64,000 bases of DNA from JADCCX01 sp031378805 (GCA_031378805.1 JANNEO010000075.1:23894-87893); one strand, 5' to 3'. Counted from the stretch's first letter, positions 8,741 to 17,423 are shown. Numbers and translations: made by a program. The notes: generated by a model not told the origin, from the sequence alone.

Positions 8741-8895
8741 TGAACCGCGCCGAGTTTGCCGGAGACCGTTTTGTTTGAGTCACGCTGCCAGCTTCTGCTC
8801 GTCGAGCATGGCGCAGTAGCGTTCCTCGGCTTCGGCTGGTGGGATGTTGCCAATTGGCTCCAGCGGCCCCTGACCATACCGTATTTTTAATTGCA
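8741..8895 (-). mobile_element. IS3-family insertion sequence, right-end remnant
   Basis: On the minus strand 8780-8895 encodes the last ~35 residues of an IS3-type OrfB transposase: GPLEPIGNIPPAEAEERY, then CAMLDEQKLAA and a stop. After the stop the DNA runs into a terminal inverted repeat beginning TGAACCGCGCC at 8741 on the plus strand, the usual end of this IS group. Everything upstream of about 8895, including the catalytic DDE residues and OrfA, is gone. It is therefore an immobile scar, next to another broken gene. The family call rests on recognition of the C-terminal residues and the end sequence. Confidence 0.8.
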
Positions 8896-9028
8896 TACCC
8901 ATGTGGTCCTCCTCAAAAGTGAGGCTAGGAAACTCCATGGGAAGGCGGCAGCTTATTTTGCCGACCTCATGGCCATAATCTCGAGGATCGGCACGGGGTT
9001 ACGCCGCATATCGGCATATTCCACAGGT

Positions 9029-9545
9029 CGGCATAACCTTTATTCCCTTACTAAAGGCCAGCAGGCAATCCGGGAACTCGCGGGAGCCATGGTCGACCGC
9101 ACCGGGAATCTCGCCACCATGCCGGGCATCTTTCCGGACCATGCCGCGCCCATCGTACGCAATGGTCCTGCCGCCCGGGAACTGGTCCTTGCCCGCTGGG
9201 GTATGCCGACGCCCGCCTTTGCTCTGAGAGGCCGCAACTCCGATTCCGGCATCACCAATGTCAGGAATGTCGCCTCGCCCCACTGGCGGCGCTGCCTCGT
9301 GCCGCTCACCAACTTCTCCGAAAATGAAACCCTGCCCGACGGAAGCCACACTCCGGTCTGGTTAGCACTTGGTATTGATCGTCAGGTCGCCTTCTTCGCC
9401 GGGATTTGGACCAATCCATCCCAAGGCGATACCGGTTGTCCTCACTACGCCGGACGAACTGGACCCCTGGATGACAGCTCCTACAGCAGATGCGCTAGCC
9501 CTGCAGCGTCCCCTTCCGGACGACGCGGTGCAGATTGTTTCCTGA
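9029..9545 (+). pseudogene. Broken SRAP (YedK/HMCES) DNA-protein-crosslink repair gene
   Basis: Intact SRAP proteins begin Met-Cys, and Cys2 forms the covalent link to abasic sites in single-stranded DNA. Here the family's N-terminal NLYSLTKGQQAIR is readable from 9035, but the two preceding codons are not Met-Cys (they read Arg-His). The remainder is recognisable through RNVASPHWRRCLVPLTNF and FFAGIWT. At about 9412 the frame shifts and roughly 30 residues are missing, after which IHPKAIPVVLTTPDEL and the normal C-terminus continue in another frame to the TGA at 9543-9545. The gene has lost its catalytic start, carries an internal deletion and a frameshift. Bases 8896-9028 before it hold no gene I can identify. 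Confidence 0.85.
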
Positions 9546-9639
9546 GGCGGGAAGATCGATGACAGGACCCCATCAATCTGATGGACAGCGTTCACAGAAC
9601 GACATCGTCTCGTCCGTATTTGGACAGCCACCCGACCCA

Positions 9640-10260
9640 TCAACTATATCCTACGACAGCCGTGAGCGGGTCGCTGACACTGCCGTCCAGGAGCAGATGG
9701 CAATCGATCCGGTCAAAGCCAGCATGGCGCAGATAAAGGCTGACGAAGTCAGCGTGACCTTTTGCATCCAGTGCCCGCCAGACGGCGATGGCCTTTGTCG
9801 GAAAGCAGCGGTTCGAGAAGCTGATGACAAAGGGCGCTCCGGGCCGCAACACCCGCTTCACTTCCGCGAACACATCGTCTGGACGTGCGAGGTACTGCAC
9901 ACCGACGCAGCACAAGGCGGCATCGAATGAAGCGTTTTCGAGCGGAAGTTGCAGTCGAACGTTCAAATTCTGGACGAAAAAATCATCGAGGCGTGGATTG
10001 GCTGCCAATTCCTCGGCATTCATGCCATGACCGATCACATCACCGGTGAAGGATGATGGCAGATGGCTCACCCAGGCCGACATCAGGTCAAGGACCATCC
10101 CCTCCGGCGGCAGGAGCTTCTCGTAAAGAAACGTCAATGCCGCGACAGCCAGATCGTCGATATGCGTCACAAGGCGCGGTTCGAAGTAGAACAGGTCGTC
10201 GTTTGACGGATCGATCTTGTCGAAGGCTTGCGGCGGCAATCGAGGCAACGTGTTTCGCAT
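9640..10260 (-). CDS. Class I SAM-dependent methyltransferase, BioC/UbiE-like
   Basis: The protein has 206 residues with a degenerate SAM motif I (GMVLDLMSAWVSHLP), an acidic motif region (LPLENASFDAALCCVGVQYL) and the post-motif VFAEVKRVLRPGAPFVISFSNR. This is a Rossmann methyltransferase of the BioC/UbiE type. Motif I lacks the usual GxGxG and the N-terminal lid is short, so the substrate is unclear and it may be a non-canonical member. It is a stand-alone gene next to the decayed region; no neighbour suggests a pathway. Confidence 0.8.
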   Translation of the reverse strand: MRNTLPRLPPQAFDKIDPSNDDLFYFEPRLVTHIDDLAVAALTFLYEKLLPPEGMVLDLMSAWVSHLPSSFTGDVIGHGMNAEELAANPRLDDFFVQNLNVRLQLPLENASFDAALCCVGVQYLARPDDVFAEVKRVLRPGAPFVISFSNRCFPTKAIAVWRALDAKGHADFVSLYLRHAGFDRIDCHLLLDGSVSDPLTAVVGYS

Positions 10261-10362
10261 CAGTCAGAAATCGCAGCACTTCAACATCATGGCCAGACCG
10301 ATTTTTGTCGCAGGTTGAGATCCGGATCCTGGTGGCATACGCCCGGTGATGAGCCAATGAAA

Positions 10363-10388
10363 AATGCCCGGAGCGAACTCCGGGCATT
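10363..10388 (-). terminator. Rho-independent terminator after the fasciclin gene
   Basis: A perfect 11-bp stem (AATGCCCGGAG / CTCCGGGCATT) with a CGAA tetraloop lies 22 bases beyond the fasciclin stop codon. On the minus strand it is followed by TTTTCATT. Confidence 0.85.
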
Positions 10389-10410
10389 GATCGGGTCAAA
10401 TGACGCGGGT

Positions 10411-10836
10411 TTAGGCCTTGGGCATCAGCACGGTGTCGATGACGTGGATGACGCCGTTCGTGCAGGCGATGTCCGCCGTCACAACCTTGGCGCCATTGAT
10501 GGTGACGCCGGAAGTGCCGTCGACATGCAGCGCCTGGCCGTTGACCGTTGCGGGTTCCATTTTCTTGCCGGAGACATCGGCTGCCATCACCTTGCCTGCC
10601 ATCACATGGTAGGTCAGAATTGCTGTGAGCTTGGCCTTGTTCTCAGGCTTGACGAGATCGTCAACCGTGCCCGCTGGCAACTTGGCAAAAGCGTCATCGC
10701 TGGGTGCAAACACGGTGAATGGGCCTGCGCCCTTCAATGTTTCGCCAAGCCCGGCCGCGGTCACGGCTGCAACGAGTGTCTTGAAGGAGCCAGAAGCGAC
10801 GGCGGTATCGACGATGTCGTGAAGTGTCGTTGTCAT
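10411..10836 (-). CDS. Fasciclin (FAS1) domain protein
   Basis: The protein has 141 residues forming one FAS1 domain: the H1-like FTVFAPSDDAFAKLP, the central ILTYHVMAGKVMAADV and the H2-like ACTNGVIHVIDTVLMP. FAS1 domains mediate adhesion or protein contacts, usually at the cell surface. The ATG at 10836 (MTTTLHDIV) gives a protein with no signal peptide. An upstream extension adds no signal either, so the product may be cytoplasmic or exported by another route. It is a single gene with its own terminator. Confidence 0.88.
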   Translation of the reverse strand: MTTTLHDIVDTAVASGSFKTLVAAVTAAGLGETLKGAGPFTVFAPSDDAFAKLPAGTVDDLVKPENKAKLTAILTYHVMAGKVMAADVSGKKMEPATVNGQALHVDGTSGVTINGAKVVTADIACTNGVIHVIDTVLMPKA

Positions 10837-11114
10837 GAATGAATTCCGTTCGGTTTGAGAAATGCACACGCCTTCTCTCTTGCAGAACACCACCTTTTTA
10901 AGCGGGCTGCCTGAGGGATGACGTGATGGCTGCGGAAACAAAGGCGGGCGTGCAAGTGGCGGTGCCCAGTGCTATACCGTACTCTCAGCTATCTATTCCG
11001 ATGTCGTTTCACAAGCCGTTGCCCGGCCCTGCGACACTGGGGTTCCGCACGCTTTGATCATAAACATGACCGCATGGCTCGGCATTCTGCGCAACATGCG
11101 ATAGCAATTCCAAC

Positions 11115-11732
11115 ATGAGAGTCTTCAGGAAACCCGTGTTGATTGGATTTGGCATATTGGGGGGAATTGTCACCCTTGCCATCGGCGTGTGGATCTATGT
11201 CGTGAGCAATGTGGAACAGCCCAAATACGTGGTTATCAGGGAAGACGAGGTCATCCAGATCCGGGACTATCCGGCTCTCGTGGTGGCCGAGGTCACACGC
11301 CGCGGCGACCGCAACAGCGCAGTACGGGCCGGCTTCGGACCTCTCGCCGCTTACATTTTCGCCAAGAATCGCGAGGGTGACAGCGTCAGCATGACCGCCC
11401 CTGTCACCCAGACATTGTCTGCCTCCGATCAAAATGACGCATGGCTTGTCCGCTTCATCATGCCATCCACATACACGCTGGAAACGTTGCCGAAAGCGGC
11501 GGGCGAGGATGTGCGCCTGTTGCAAGTGCCGGCAACGCGCCGCGCTGCGATCCGTTTTCCGGGCGTGGCAACCGATGCCTTGATTGCCACCAATGAGAAG
11601 GCCCTGCGAGAGTGGCTTGCATCGCGCGGCATCGAGATCATCGGTGTGCCGACCTATGCCTATTACAACGATCCCTTCACGCCCGGACCGTTGCGGCGCA
11701 ACGAGGTGCTTTTCGAAATCAGGGCATTCTGA
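11115..11732 (+). CDS. SOUL-type heme-binding family protein
   Basis: The protein has 205 residues. An N-terminal helix (about residues 10-31) may anchor it in the membrane. The SOUL/HBP signature follows: QIRDYPALVVAEVTRRGD, SVSMTAPVTQTLSASDQ, FIMPSTYTLETLP and the C-terminal YNDPFTPGPLRRNEVLFEI. Eukaryotic homologues bind heme or porphyrins; bacterial ones have no settled function. It stands alone, convergent with the DUF4149 gene. Confidence 0.88.
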   Translation: MRVFRKPVLIGFGILGGIVTLAIGVWIYVVSNVEQPKYVVIREDEVIQIRDYPALVVAEVTRRGDRNSAVRAGFGPLAAYIFAKNREGDSVSMTAPVTQTLSASDQNDAWLVRFIMPSTYTLETLPKAAGEDVRLLQVPATRRAAIRFPGVATDALIATNEKALREWLASRGIEIIGVPTYAYYNDPFTPGPLRRNEVLFEIRAF

Positions 11733-11782
11733 ACACCGCCCTGACTTGAAGGCTTGGCGCGATCACATACTCAAGAACTGTG

Positions 11783-12181
11783 TCAGGCCAGACGAACGAG
11801 GACTATAACAACAGCCGCCAGTTGCACCATGTTGAGCGCCACGGACAGCCCATGCAACACATCGAACCGCCGCTTTGCGCCCGTGTCACGCGCCGTGTTG
11901 ATGGCTGGCATCAGCACCTGACGGGCGATGACAGCAATGAGCGCCGTGGCCATCATCAGCCCTGCGGCGAGTTTATCACGCGGCAGGAGGGCGACAGCCC
12001 CGGCAAGCGCAGTAGCAAACACGAACACATAATAGTGCGGGAAGGCCTTGCGCAGCAGCTTGCCTGCCGCATCCGCAGGCATGGCCGAGAACACCAATGG
12101 CGCGAAGCCGAAGGAATACAGCGTCATTCCGCCAAACAGGAGTGACGTACAGAGCAGCGCTGCAATGTTGATCATGGTCAT
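11783..12181 (-). CDS. DUF4149 (TMEM205-like) membrane protein
   Basis: The protein has 132 residues and four hydrophobic segments, with the family features SLLFGGMTLYSFGFAPLVF and AFPHYYVFVFATAL. It is very likely an integral inner-membrane protein of unknown function. Its start overlaps the stop of the UbiG-like methyltransferase by four bases, making it the last gene of a three-gene operon with that enzyme and an isoprenylcysteine-methyltransferase-like membrane protein. Confidence 0.8.
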   Translation of the reverse strand: MTMINIAALLCTSLLFGGMTLYSFGFAPLVFSAMPADAAGKLLRKAFPHYYVFVFATALAGAVALLPRDKLAAGLMMATALIAVIARQVLMPAINTARDTGAKRRFDVLHGLSVALNMVQLAAVVIVLVRLA

Positions 12182-12903
12182 GTTGTCTCTGTGCCGGGTT
12201 TGCGGGCTGTGCCCATGTAGATGATGGCAGTGCTGGGCAGTTGCCCGAAGGTGAAGTCTCCGCGCCGGTTCAGTCCACGCGGGCCAAGCCCCGTGATGTC
12301 GCCCGGCACGAATCCCGCCTTGATCAATCCCTTGCGCAGTTCCTCGGGCTTGATGAACATCGCGGGGTTGTGCGTGCCCTTTGGCAGTAGGCCCAGCACG
12401 TCCTCAGCCATGGTGATGGTTGCAAACGCCGCGAGAGGATTGCGGTTGATGGTATCAAACAGGAACATGCCGCCGGGCCGCAGCACCCGTGCTGTCTCCG
12501 ACAGGACAAGGGCGAGGTCCGCGACATGCTCGAGCACATCGACACAGACGACGATATCGAACACTCCATCGCCATAGGGCAATGCCTCGCCCACGCCCAC
12601 ATCGTAGCGGATTGTCCGGCCATGGGCGGTGGCGTGCGCCTTCGCAGCCGCAATGGCCTGCGCTGCAGGATCGATGCCGGTCACGACAGCGCCGCGATCC
12701 GCCATGGCCTCGGCCATGAAGCCGCCGGCACATCCCAAATCAAGCACCTGAGCACCAGACCAGAGCGCGAAGTGATCGAAGTAGCGCAAACGCCCCGGCA
12801 CCATGTTCTTCAGCGTGCGTACCCAGCGCAAATCGTCGGACCACCACTGCGCGGCCACGTCATCATAGATGCCGAGATTGTTGAGGATGGGTTCAGCGGC
12901 CAT
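12178..12903 (-). CDS. UbiG-like SAM-dependent O-methyltransferase
   Basis: The protein has 241 residues. SAM motif I is VLDLGCAGGFMAEAMADRG, with GIDPAAQAIAAAKAHA after it, then FDIVVCVDVLEHV and VLRPGGMFLFDTINRN, all as in 3-demethylubiquinol methyltransferases. The start at 12903 (MAAEPILNNLG) overlaps the end of the upstream gene. True UbiG would act in ubiquinone synthesis. The operon partners (an integral-membrane ICMT-like protein and DUF4149) suggest instead a specialised methylation, perhaps of a lipid. Which role applies cannot be settled from sequence alone. Confidence 0.8.
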   Translation of the reverse strand: MAAEPILNNLGIYDDVAAQWWSDDLRWVRTLKNMVPGRLRYFDHFALWSGAQVLDLGCAGGFMAEAMADRGAVVTGIDPAAQAIAAAKAHATAHGRTIRYDVGVGEALPYGDGVFDIVVCVDVLEHVADLALVLSETARVLRPGGMFLFDTINRNPLAAFATITMAEDVLGLLPKGTHNPAMFIKPEELRKGLIKAGFVPGDITGLGPRGLNRRGDFTFGQLPSTAIIYMGTARKPGTETT

Positions 12904-13714
12904 CGGCTTTCCGTCTCCAGCGGGGCCAGGCATAGGGCACAACGTTTTGGTAGGCTGCAAAGCGTTCGCCGTAGATGGCCGTGAAGCGCTGCTCCTTCAG
13001 CAGGGGCGCAGCAAGACAATACGCGGTGTAGGTGACGGCGAGTGCCAGTTGGTCTGGTGTCCACACCGGCACCGTCCAGAGTGTCAGCGCGAATGCCACA
13101 TAGATCGGCTGGCGAATCAGCCGGAACAACCCGGTCTGCGGCATGTCGGGAAAGACCGGGCGGATGTTCTGCATGAGCGACAGCCAGCCGAGGCTGCCGG
13201 ACTGCACCTCCGGCCCGGCGTCGAAACTCGCCTTGATCAACAGCAGCCAGGCAACGGCGTAGCTTGCACAGACCGCCCAGAACACCCAGCCCTCCGCCCG
13301 CCACCAGACGATGCCGGACGGTGTCCAAAGCACGAAGAGAGCCAGCAATTGCAGCGAGGCAATGATGGCGTAAGTCGTGGTGGACAGGGTGCGACCGTGA
13401 TGGCCGGGCACCAGCCACTCCAGGAGTGCGCGGCCCTTTTTGGTCAGAAGCAGCGAGTGCAAAAGTGGGAACTGCAGTAGGAGTGCCGCATTCGCCAGCA
13501 TCGCCCAGGGCCAGAGCACGGTGCCGAAGCTCGCGCTCATGCCGAAAAACATGGCCGTAACCATCGCAAGACCCGCAAGAGCAAAGATGCCGTGGCAGGC
13601 CACGCCCATGGCCAAAGCCAGTGCGATCCGTGCGCGACCCGGCGGCGGCGACAATGCACCTACCACAAGCCGCGTGAGGCGCTGTATATGCGATGGTTGG
13701 GAAAGGTCATCCAT
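12893..13714 (-). CDS. Integral-membrane methyltransferase-like protein (isoprenylcysteine methyltransferase/NnrU type)
   Basis: The protein has 273 residues and about six membrane helices. The C-terminal part has the family pattern LFRLIRQPIYVAFALTLW followed by LLKEQRFTAIYGERFAAYQ and VPYAWPR, close to ICMT and NnrU proteins that bind SAM at the membrane. The start at 13714 (MDDLSQPSH) was chosen because upstream in-frame sequence looks non-coding. It is the first gene of an operon with a UbiG-like methyltransferase (11-base overlap) and a DUF4149 protein. The substrate is unknown. Confidence 0.75.
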   Translation of the reverse strand: MDDLSQPSHIQRLTRLVVGALSPPPGRARIALALAMGVACHGIFALAGLAMVTAMFFGMSASFGTVLWPWAMLANAALLLQFPLLHSLLLTKKGRALLEWLVPGHHGRTLSTTTYAIIASLQLLALFVLWTPSGIVWWRAEGWVFWAVCASYAVAWLLLIKASFDAGPEVQSGSLGWLSLMQNIRPVFPDMPQTGLFRLIRQPIYVAFALTLWTVPVWTPDQLALAVTYTAYCLAAPLLKEQRFTAIYGERFAAYQNVVPYAWPRWRRKADGR

Positions 13715-13826
13715 GGGGTGTCGATAGACCGACCCGGATCGAGCGAACAGGGGACTTAACCGCGCATGGCCATTGCTTTTGGCAATGTTGGTGCGGATAA
13801 ATTCGCAAGTAACGGAGACCGCCGCA

Positions 13827-14177
13827 GTGCCGAACCAGCAATACCTCCTGCCGTTCGTGCCTGACGATCTGCGGCAGCGTGAGGCACTGATAGCACGCTG
13901 GCTTGAGCTGGTCCGCGACATCCTTCCGAGAATAGCGGAACAGAACCGCTGGCCCATATTGCAGGACCATTGCTTCATGCGCGTCTGCCTCGATACTGCG
14001 CTTGAAGCCCCGTGGCATACTGTCGTCCGCCGTCCGGCGGTCAGGCATCTCTCGGATGAGCAGCTTGGGGCGGCTGTCGCAGTGGCGGAGGCTTTGGTGC
14101 TTGCACCCGAAACACTTCAAGTGATCAACCGGCGAAGCATCCAATGGCGAACAGCTGCGCTCACCGGGAATGGCTGA
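13827..14177 (+). CDS. Hypothetical protein, 116 residues
   Basis: The likely start is the GTG at 13827 (reading MPNQQYLLPFVP), because AACGGAG at 13811-13817 is a good ribosome-binding site at the right distance; an ATG at 13773 has none. The protein is soluble, rich in Arg, Ala and Leu and probably helical. It has a Trp-His pair in EAPWHTVVRRPAVRHL and no motif I recognise. It lies alone between the methyltransferase operon and the cydAB operon. Confidence 0.6.
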   Translation: MPNQQYLLPFVPDDLRQREALIARWLELVRDILPRIAEQNRWPILQDHCFMRVCLDTALEAPWHTVVRRPAVRHLSDEQLGAAVAVAEALVLAPETLQVINRRSIQWRTAALTGNG

Positions 14178-14210
14178 CCGCACGTGCTTCGTGTGGGCCA
14201 GCAATCAGCC

Positions 14211-14432
14211 CTATTTGTAATGCTCGCGGCGTGAGCCGAACTGTTCGATCCGCTTGCGCCAGGCCCTGTAGCTGGCCGGTTTGAGTTCGCGCCGCATCAA
14301 CGCCTTGACGCCATCAGGCGACATTCCGTGCAAATCACGGATTGCGTCGAAACTGACGTGATCGCTCAGTGCCATCTCGATGATTTCGCTTGTTGTGGCA
14401 GGATCTGACGGCGCTTGTGACCGATCAGTCAT
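14211..14432 (-). CDS. DUF2805 (TIGR03643-type) small protein
   Basis: The protein has 73 residues and begins MTDRSQAPSDPATT. The family core is EIIEMALSDHVSFDAIRDLH, then GMSPDGVKALMRRELKPASY, with a basic tail WRKRIEQFGSRREHYK. The pattern looks like a small helical, possibly nucleic-acid-binding protein; no function is established. Its start overlaps the cydB stop by eight bases, so it belongs to the cyd operon. Confidence 0.75.
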   Translation of the reverse strand: MTDRSQAPSDPATTSEIIEMALSDHVSFDAIRDLHGMSPDGVKALMRRELKPASYRAWRKRIEQFGSRREHYK

Positions 14433-15432
14433 AGCGCAGTTCCGTCGCCTTGCCGCGGAACACGTAGTATGAGAACGCCGTGTATCCTGCGATACAGGGC
14501 AGTACGACCATGGCACCCATCAAGATGATGAACAGGCTTTCGGGCGCACTGGCCGCCTGCCAGATCGTCAGTTTCTCCGGCACGATATAGGGATAGAATG
14601 AATAGGCGAGGCCGAGAAAGCCCAATACAAAGAGGCTGACCGCACCCATGAACGGCACAAAGTCGAGGCTGTGGTCGCCGCGCGGCATACGCTTCAGGAA
14701 CACCCATGTCGCCAGCAGCAAGGCACCTGTCATGAGCGGAATGGGTGCCAGTCCAATCATGTTGGGCAATGAAAACCAGCGCTCGAAAATGCGCGGCGAG
14801 ACCAGCGGCGTGGCAACAGATACAGCGACCATACCAAACGCCGTCAGGAAAAGAGTGACTTTCGCCCACCACACCGCGCGTCTCTGTAATTCACCTTCGG
14901 TCTTGGCAATCAGCCATGTCGCGCCGACAAAGGTGTAGGCTGCAGCCAGCCCCAGGCCCGCCACGACCGCAAAGGCATAAGCCGTCAGTGTGTCCTGAAA
15001 TCCCATGAGATAATGCCCAAGCATGTAGCCCTGTGTCAGCGACGCCAGCAGCGATCCACCGATGAAGGCCCAGTCCCACCAGCGGTGATACTGCTGCTGT
15101 GCCTTGACGCGGAACTCGAAGGCAACGCCGCGCATGGTGAGCCCAAGCAGCATCAGGGCAACCGGCAGATACAGCGCCGTGAGCACCATGCCATGGGCGG
15201 ACGGAAAGGCGACCAGCAAAAGCCCGATACCGAGCACCAGCCAGGTCTCGTTGGCATCCCAGAACGGGCCGATGGTGGCGACCATCTTGTCACGTTCGGG
15301 CCGGTCGGCACTCGCCATGAGCATGCCGACACCCAGATCGTATCCATCGAGGATGACATAGGCGAGAATGGAAATGCCCATCAGGCCGGCGAAGATCAGC
15401 GGCAGAGTATGAGCGTCCAGAAAATTCAGCAT
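14425..15432 (-). CDS. cydB: Cytochrome bd-type quinol oxidase subunit II
   Basis: The protein has 335 residues and about nine membrane helices. The N-terminal LPLIFAGLMGISILAYVILDGYDLGVGML is characteristic of CydB/CioB, as are GPFWDANETWLVLGIGLLL and AFEFRVKAQ. With subunit I it forms the terminal oxidase that reduces oxygen to water using quinol. The start at 15432 overlaps the last bases before the cydA stop region (cydA ends at 15440), so the genes are coupled. It is followed by the DUF2805 gene. No cydX-like small subunit was identified. Confidence 0.95.
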   Translation of the reverse strand: MLNFLDAHTLPLIFAGLMGISILAYVILDGYDLGVGMLMASADRPERDKMVATIGPFWDANETWLVLGIGLLLVAFPSAHGMVLTALYLPVALMLLGLTMRGVAFEFRVKAQQQYHRWWDWAFIGGSLLASLTQGYMLGHYLMGFQDTLTAYAFAVVAGLGLAAAYTFVGATWLIAKTEGELQRRAVWWAKVTLFLTAFGMVAVSVATPLVSPRIFERWFSLPNMIGLAPIPLMTGALLLATWVFLKRMPRGDHSLDFVPFMGAVSLFVLGFLGLAYSFYPYIVPEKLTIWQAASAPESLFIILMGAMVVLPCIAGYTAFSYYVFRGKATELRYD

Positions 15433-15439
15433 GGTCTTT

Positions 15440-16831
15440 CTACACGTCCTTCGCCAGAGCACCCGCAGGATGATATCCCGCGCCTGCCTTCACCACGCCT
15501 GCACCGCTCGGTGTCGCGACAGCCTGCAGGCCCTTGTTGGCGAGATGGAACAAGACCGAGATATAGGCCGCGATCAGCACCATATAGGTTGCCAGATACA
15601 TCGCCAGGGTCGTGCCGATCATGCCCGCCGTCACTTTCGATGCGGCCTGCGCCGTGGTCAGCACGCCGGTGACGAGCCAGGGCTGGCGGCCGATTTCCGT
15701 GACATACCAGCCGGACAATGTGGCGATCCAGCCAGCGAAGGTCATGGCGACCAGCGTGTATGCGAGCGGACGGTTGAGCGTGCCCTTGCGCCACAAGGTC
15801 CAGCCCGTAAACCATGACACCACAAGCATCAGCACGCCGATGCCGACCATGATGCGGAAAGCGAAGAACACAGGAGCGACCGGCGGGTGAAGGCGGGTTC
15901 CATCCGCTGCAACAAAGTCATTCAGGCCCGGAATCACACCTGCCGGATCATGCTTGAGGATCAGGCTGGCCCCGTTCGGAATAGCAATCTCGAAACGGTT
16001 CTCGCGCTTTGTCTGGTCGGGCAAGGCGAAGAGCACAAGCGGAACATTGCCGCGCGTTTCCCAGTTGGCCTCCATCGCCGCCACTTTGGCTGGCTGGTGC
16101 TTCAGGGTGTTGAGACCATGCATGTCGCCGACGACGATCTGGATCGGGATCAGTAGGGCAGCGATGGCAACGCCCGTGCGCAAGGCGGCCATGACGTCCG
16201 GTCCGCGATCATTGCGTAGCCAGCGCCATGCGGAAAGTCCCGCGATCAGAAATGCGCAGGTCAAGCCAGACGCGAGCAGCATATGGATCAGACGGTAAGG
16301 CATCGAGGGATTGAAGATGATGGCCCACCAGTCGGTGGCGAAAGCCACGCCATCGCGCAGTTCATACCCGGAGGGCGTATGCATCCAGGAGTTGAGCACA
16401 ATGATCCAGAACGCGGACATCGTGGTGCCGAAGGCAACAAGGAAAGTCGCCAATGTATGGACCCAATTCGGCACCTTGCGGAAGCCGAACAGCATGATGC
16501 CCAGAAACGTCGCTTCGAGAAAGAACGCTGTCAGCACTTCATAGGCCAGCAAAGGCCCTGCTATGTTGCCAACACTCTGCATGAAGCCCGGCCAGTTCGT
16601 GCCGAACTGAAAGCTCATCGTGATGCCCGAGACAACGCCCAGCGCGAAGGACAGCGCAAAGACTTTCACCCAGAAACGGTATGCATTCATCCACGCCTCG
16701 TTGCGCGTCGCATTGAATCGCACCTTGAAGAATAGCAAGACCCAGCCCAACGCGATGGTGATGGTAGGGAACAGGATGTGGAACGAAATATTGGCGCCAA
16801 ATTGTATGCGCGCGAGCACGATCGGATCCAT
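15440..16831 (-). CDS. cydA: Cytochrome bd-type (CIO-like) quinol oxidase subunit I
   Basis: The protein has 463 residues beginning MDPIVLARIQFGANISFH, where His18 is the counterpart of the heme ligand His19 in E. coli. Other family stretches are TNWPGFMQSVGNIAGPLLAYE, PYRLIHMLLASG, VVGDMHG and GWYVTEIGRQPW. The Q-loop is short, as in cyanide-insensitive oxidases (CioA) rather than E. coli CydA. It receives quinol electrons in the inner membrane. The upstream GbsR-type regulator ends four bases before this start, so regulator and oxidase form one operon. Confidence 0.95.
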   Translation of the reverse strand: MDPIVLARIQFGANISFHILFPTITIALGWVLLFFKVRFNATRNEAWMNAYRFWVKVFALSFALGVVSGITMSFQFGTNWPGFMQSVGNIAGPLLAYEVLTAFFLEATFLGIMLFGFRKVPNWVHTLATFLVAFGTTMSAFWIIVLNSWMHTPSGYELRDGVAFATDWWAIIFNPSMPYRLIHMLLASGLTCAFLIAGLSAWRWLRNDRGPDVMAALRTGVAIAALLIPIQIVVGDMHGLNTLKHQPAKVAAMEANWETRGNVPLVLFALPDQTKRENRFEIAIPNGASLILKHDPAGVIPGLNDFVAADGTRLHPPVAPVFFAFRIMVGIGVLMLVVSWFTGWTLWRKGTLNRPLAYTLVAMTFAGWIATLSGWYVTEIGRQPWLVTGVLTTAQAASKVTAGMIGTTLAMYLATYMVLIAAYISVLFHLANKGLQAVATPSGAGVVKAGAGYHPAGALAKDV

Positions 16832-16835
16832 GAGA

Positions 16836-17423
16836 TCAGCCTCCGGCTTGACTTGATGTGGCCCGGCGGCCCTTGCCACCCGGCAGTGCGAACAAACGGT
16901 CTTTCATCTCGAGCACCTTGACGACTTTCGAGCCCATGGAGAGCAACTGGATCAGCCGCTCTGTCTCTAGCTTCTGCACATCGGCATACCAGCCGGTCAT
17001 CAGCTCGATCAGCTCGTGCATCTCCTTCAGCCGCGCCTGCGCATGACGCTCAGCATCACTGCCGGGAGACTGCATCAGAAGTTCGCGCAGAATGGTGAGA
17101 GTCGGGTCAATCTCCCGCTTCTTGCGCTCGTCAACGAGCGTACGGACGATCGCGTAAATATCGTCGGGTGTGCCGAAGAACTCGCGCCGGTCGCCCTGCA
17201 CATGCTTCGGCTTCAGAAGATTCCAGTTCTGGAGTTCCTTCAGGCCCATCGAGACATTGGAGCGTGAGATACCGAGAGCCTCGACAATCTCATCGGCACA
17301 GAGCGGCTTTTCGGCCACAAACAGCACAGCGTAGATTTGCCCCACTGTGCGGTTGATACCCCATCGGCTGCCCATTTCGCCGAAGTGGAGAACGAAAGCT
17401 TCGCACAGTGGAGGCAAGTTCAT
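16836..17423 (-). CDS. GbsR/MarR-type transcriptional regulator
   Basis: The protein has 195 residues (start MNLPPLCEAFVLHFGEMG). It has a winged helix (VGQIYAVLFVAEKPLCADEI, then LGISRSNVSMGLKELQNW and VQGDRREFF) and a C-terminal helical region of about 90 residues for dimerisation. It matches the GbsR branch of MarR regulators. It is the first gene of the cydAB operon, four bases before cydA, so it probably controls the oxidase and itself. The signal is unknown. Confidence 0.88.
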   Translation of the reverse strand: MNLPPLCEAFVLHFGEMGSRWGINRTVGQIYAVLFVAEKPLCADEIVEALGISRSNVSMGLKELQNWNLLKPKHVQGDRREFFGTPDDIYAIVRTLVDERKKREIDPTLTILRELLMQSPGSDAERHAQARLKEMHELIELMTGWYADVQKLETERLIQLLSMGSKVVKVLEMKDRLFALPGGKGRRATSSQAGG

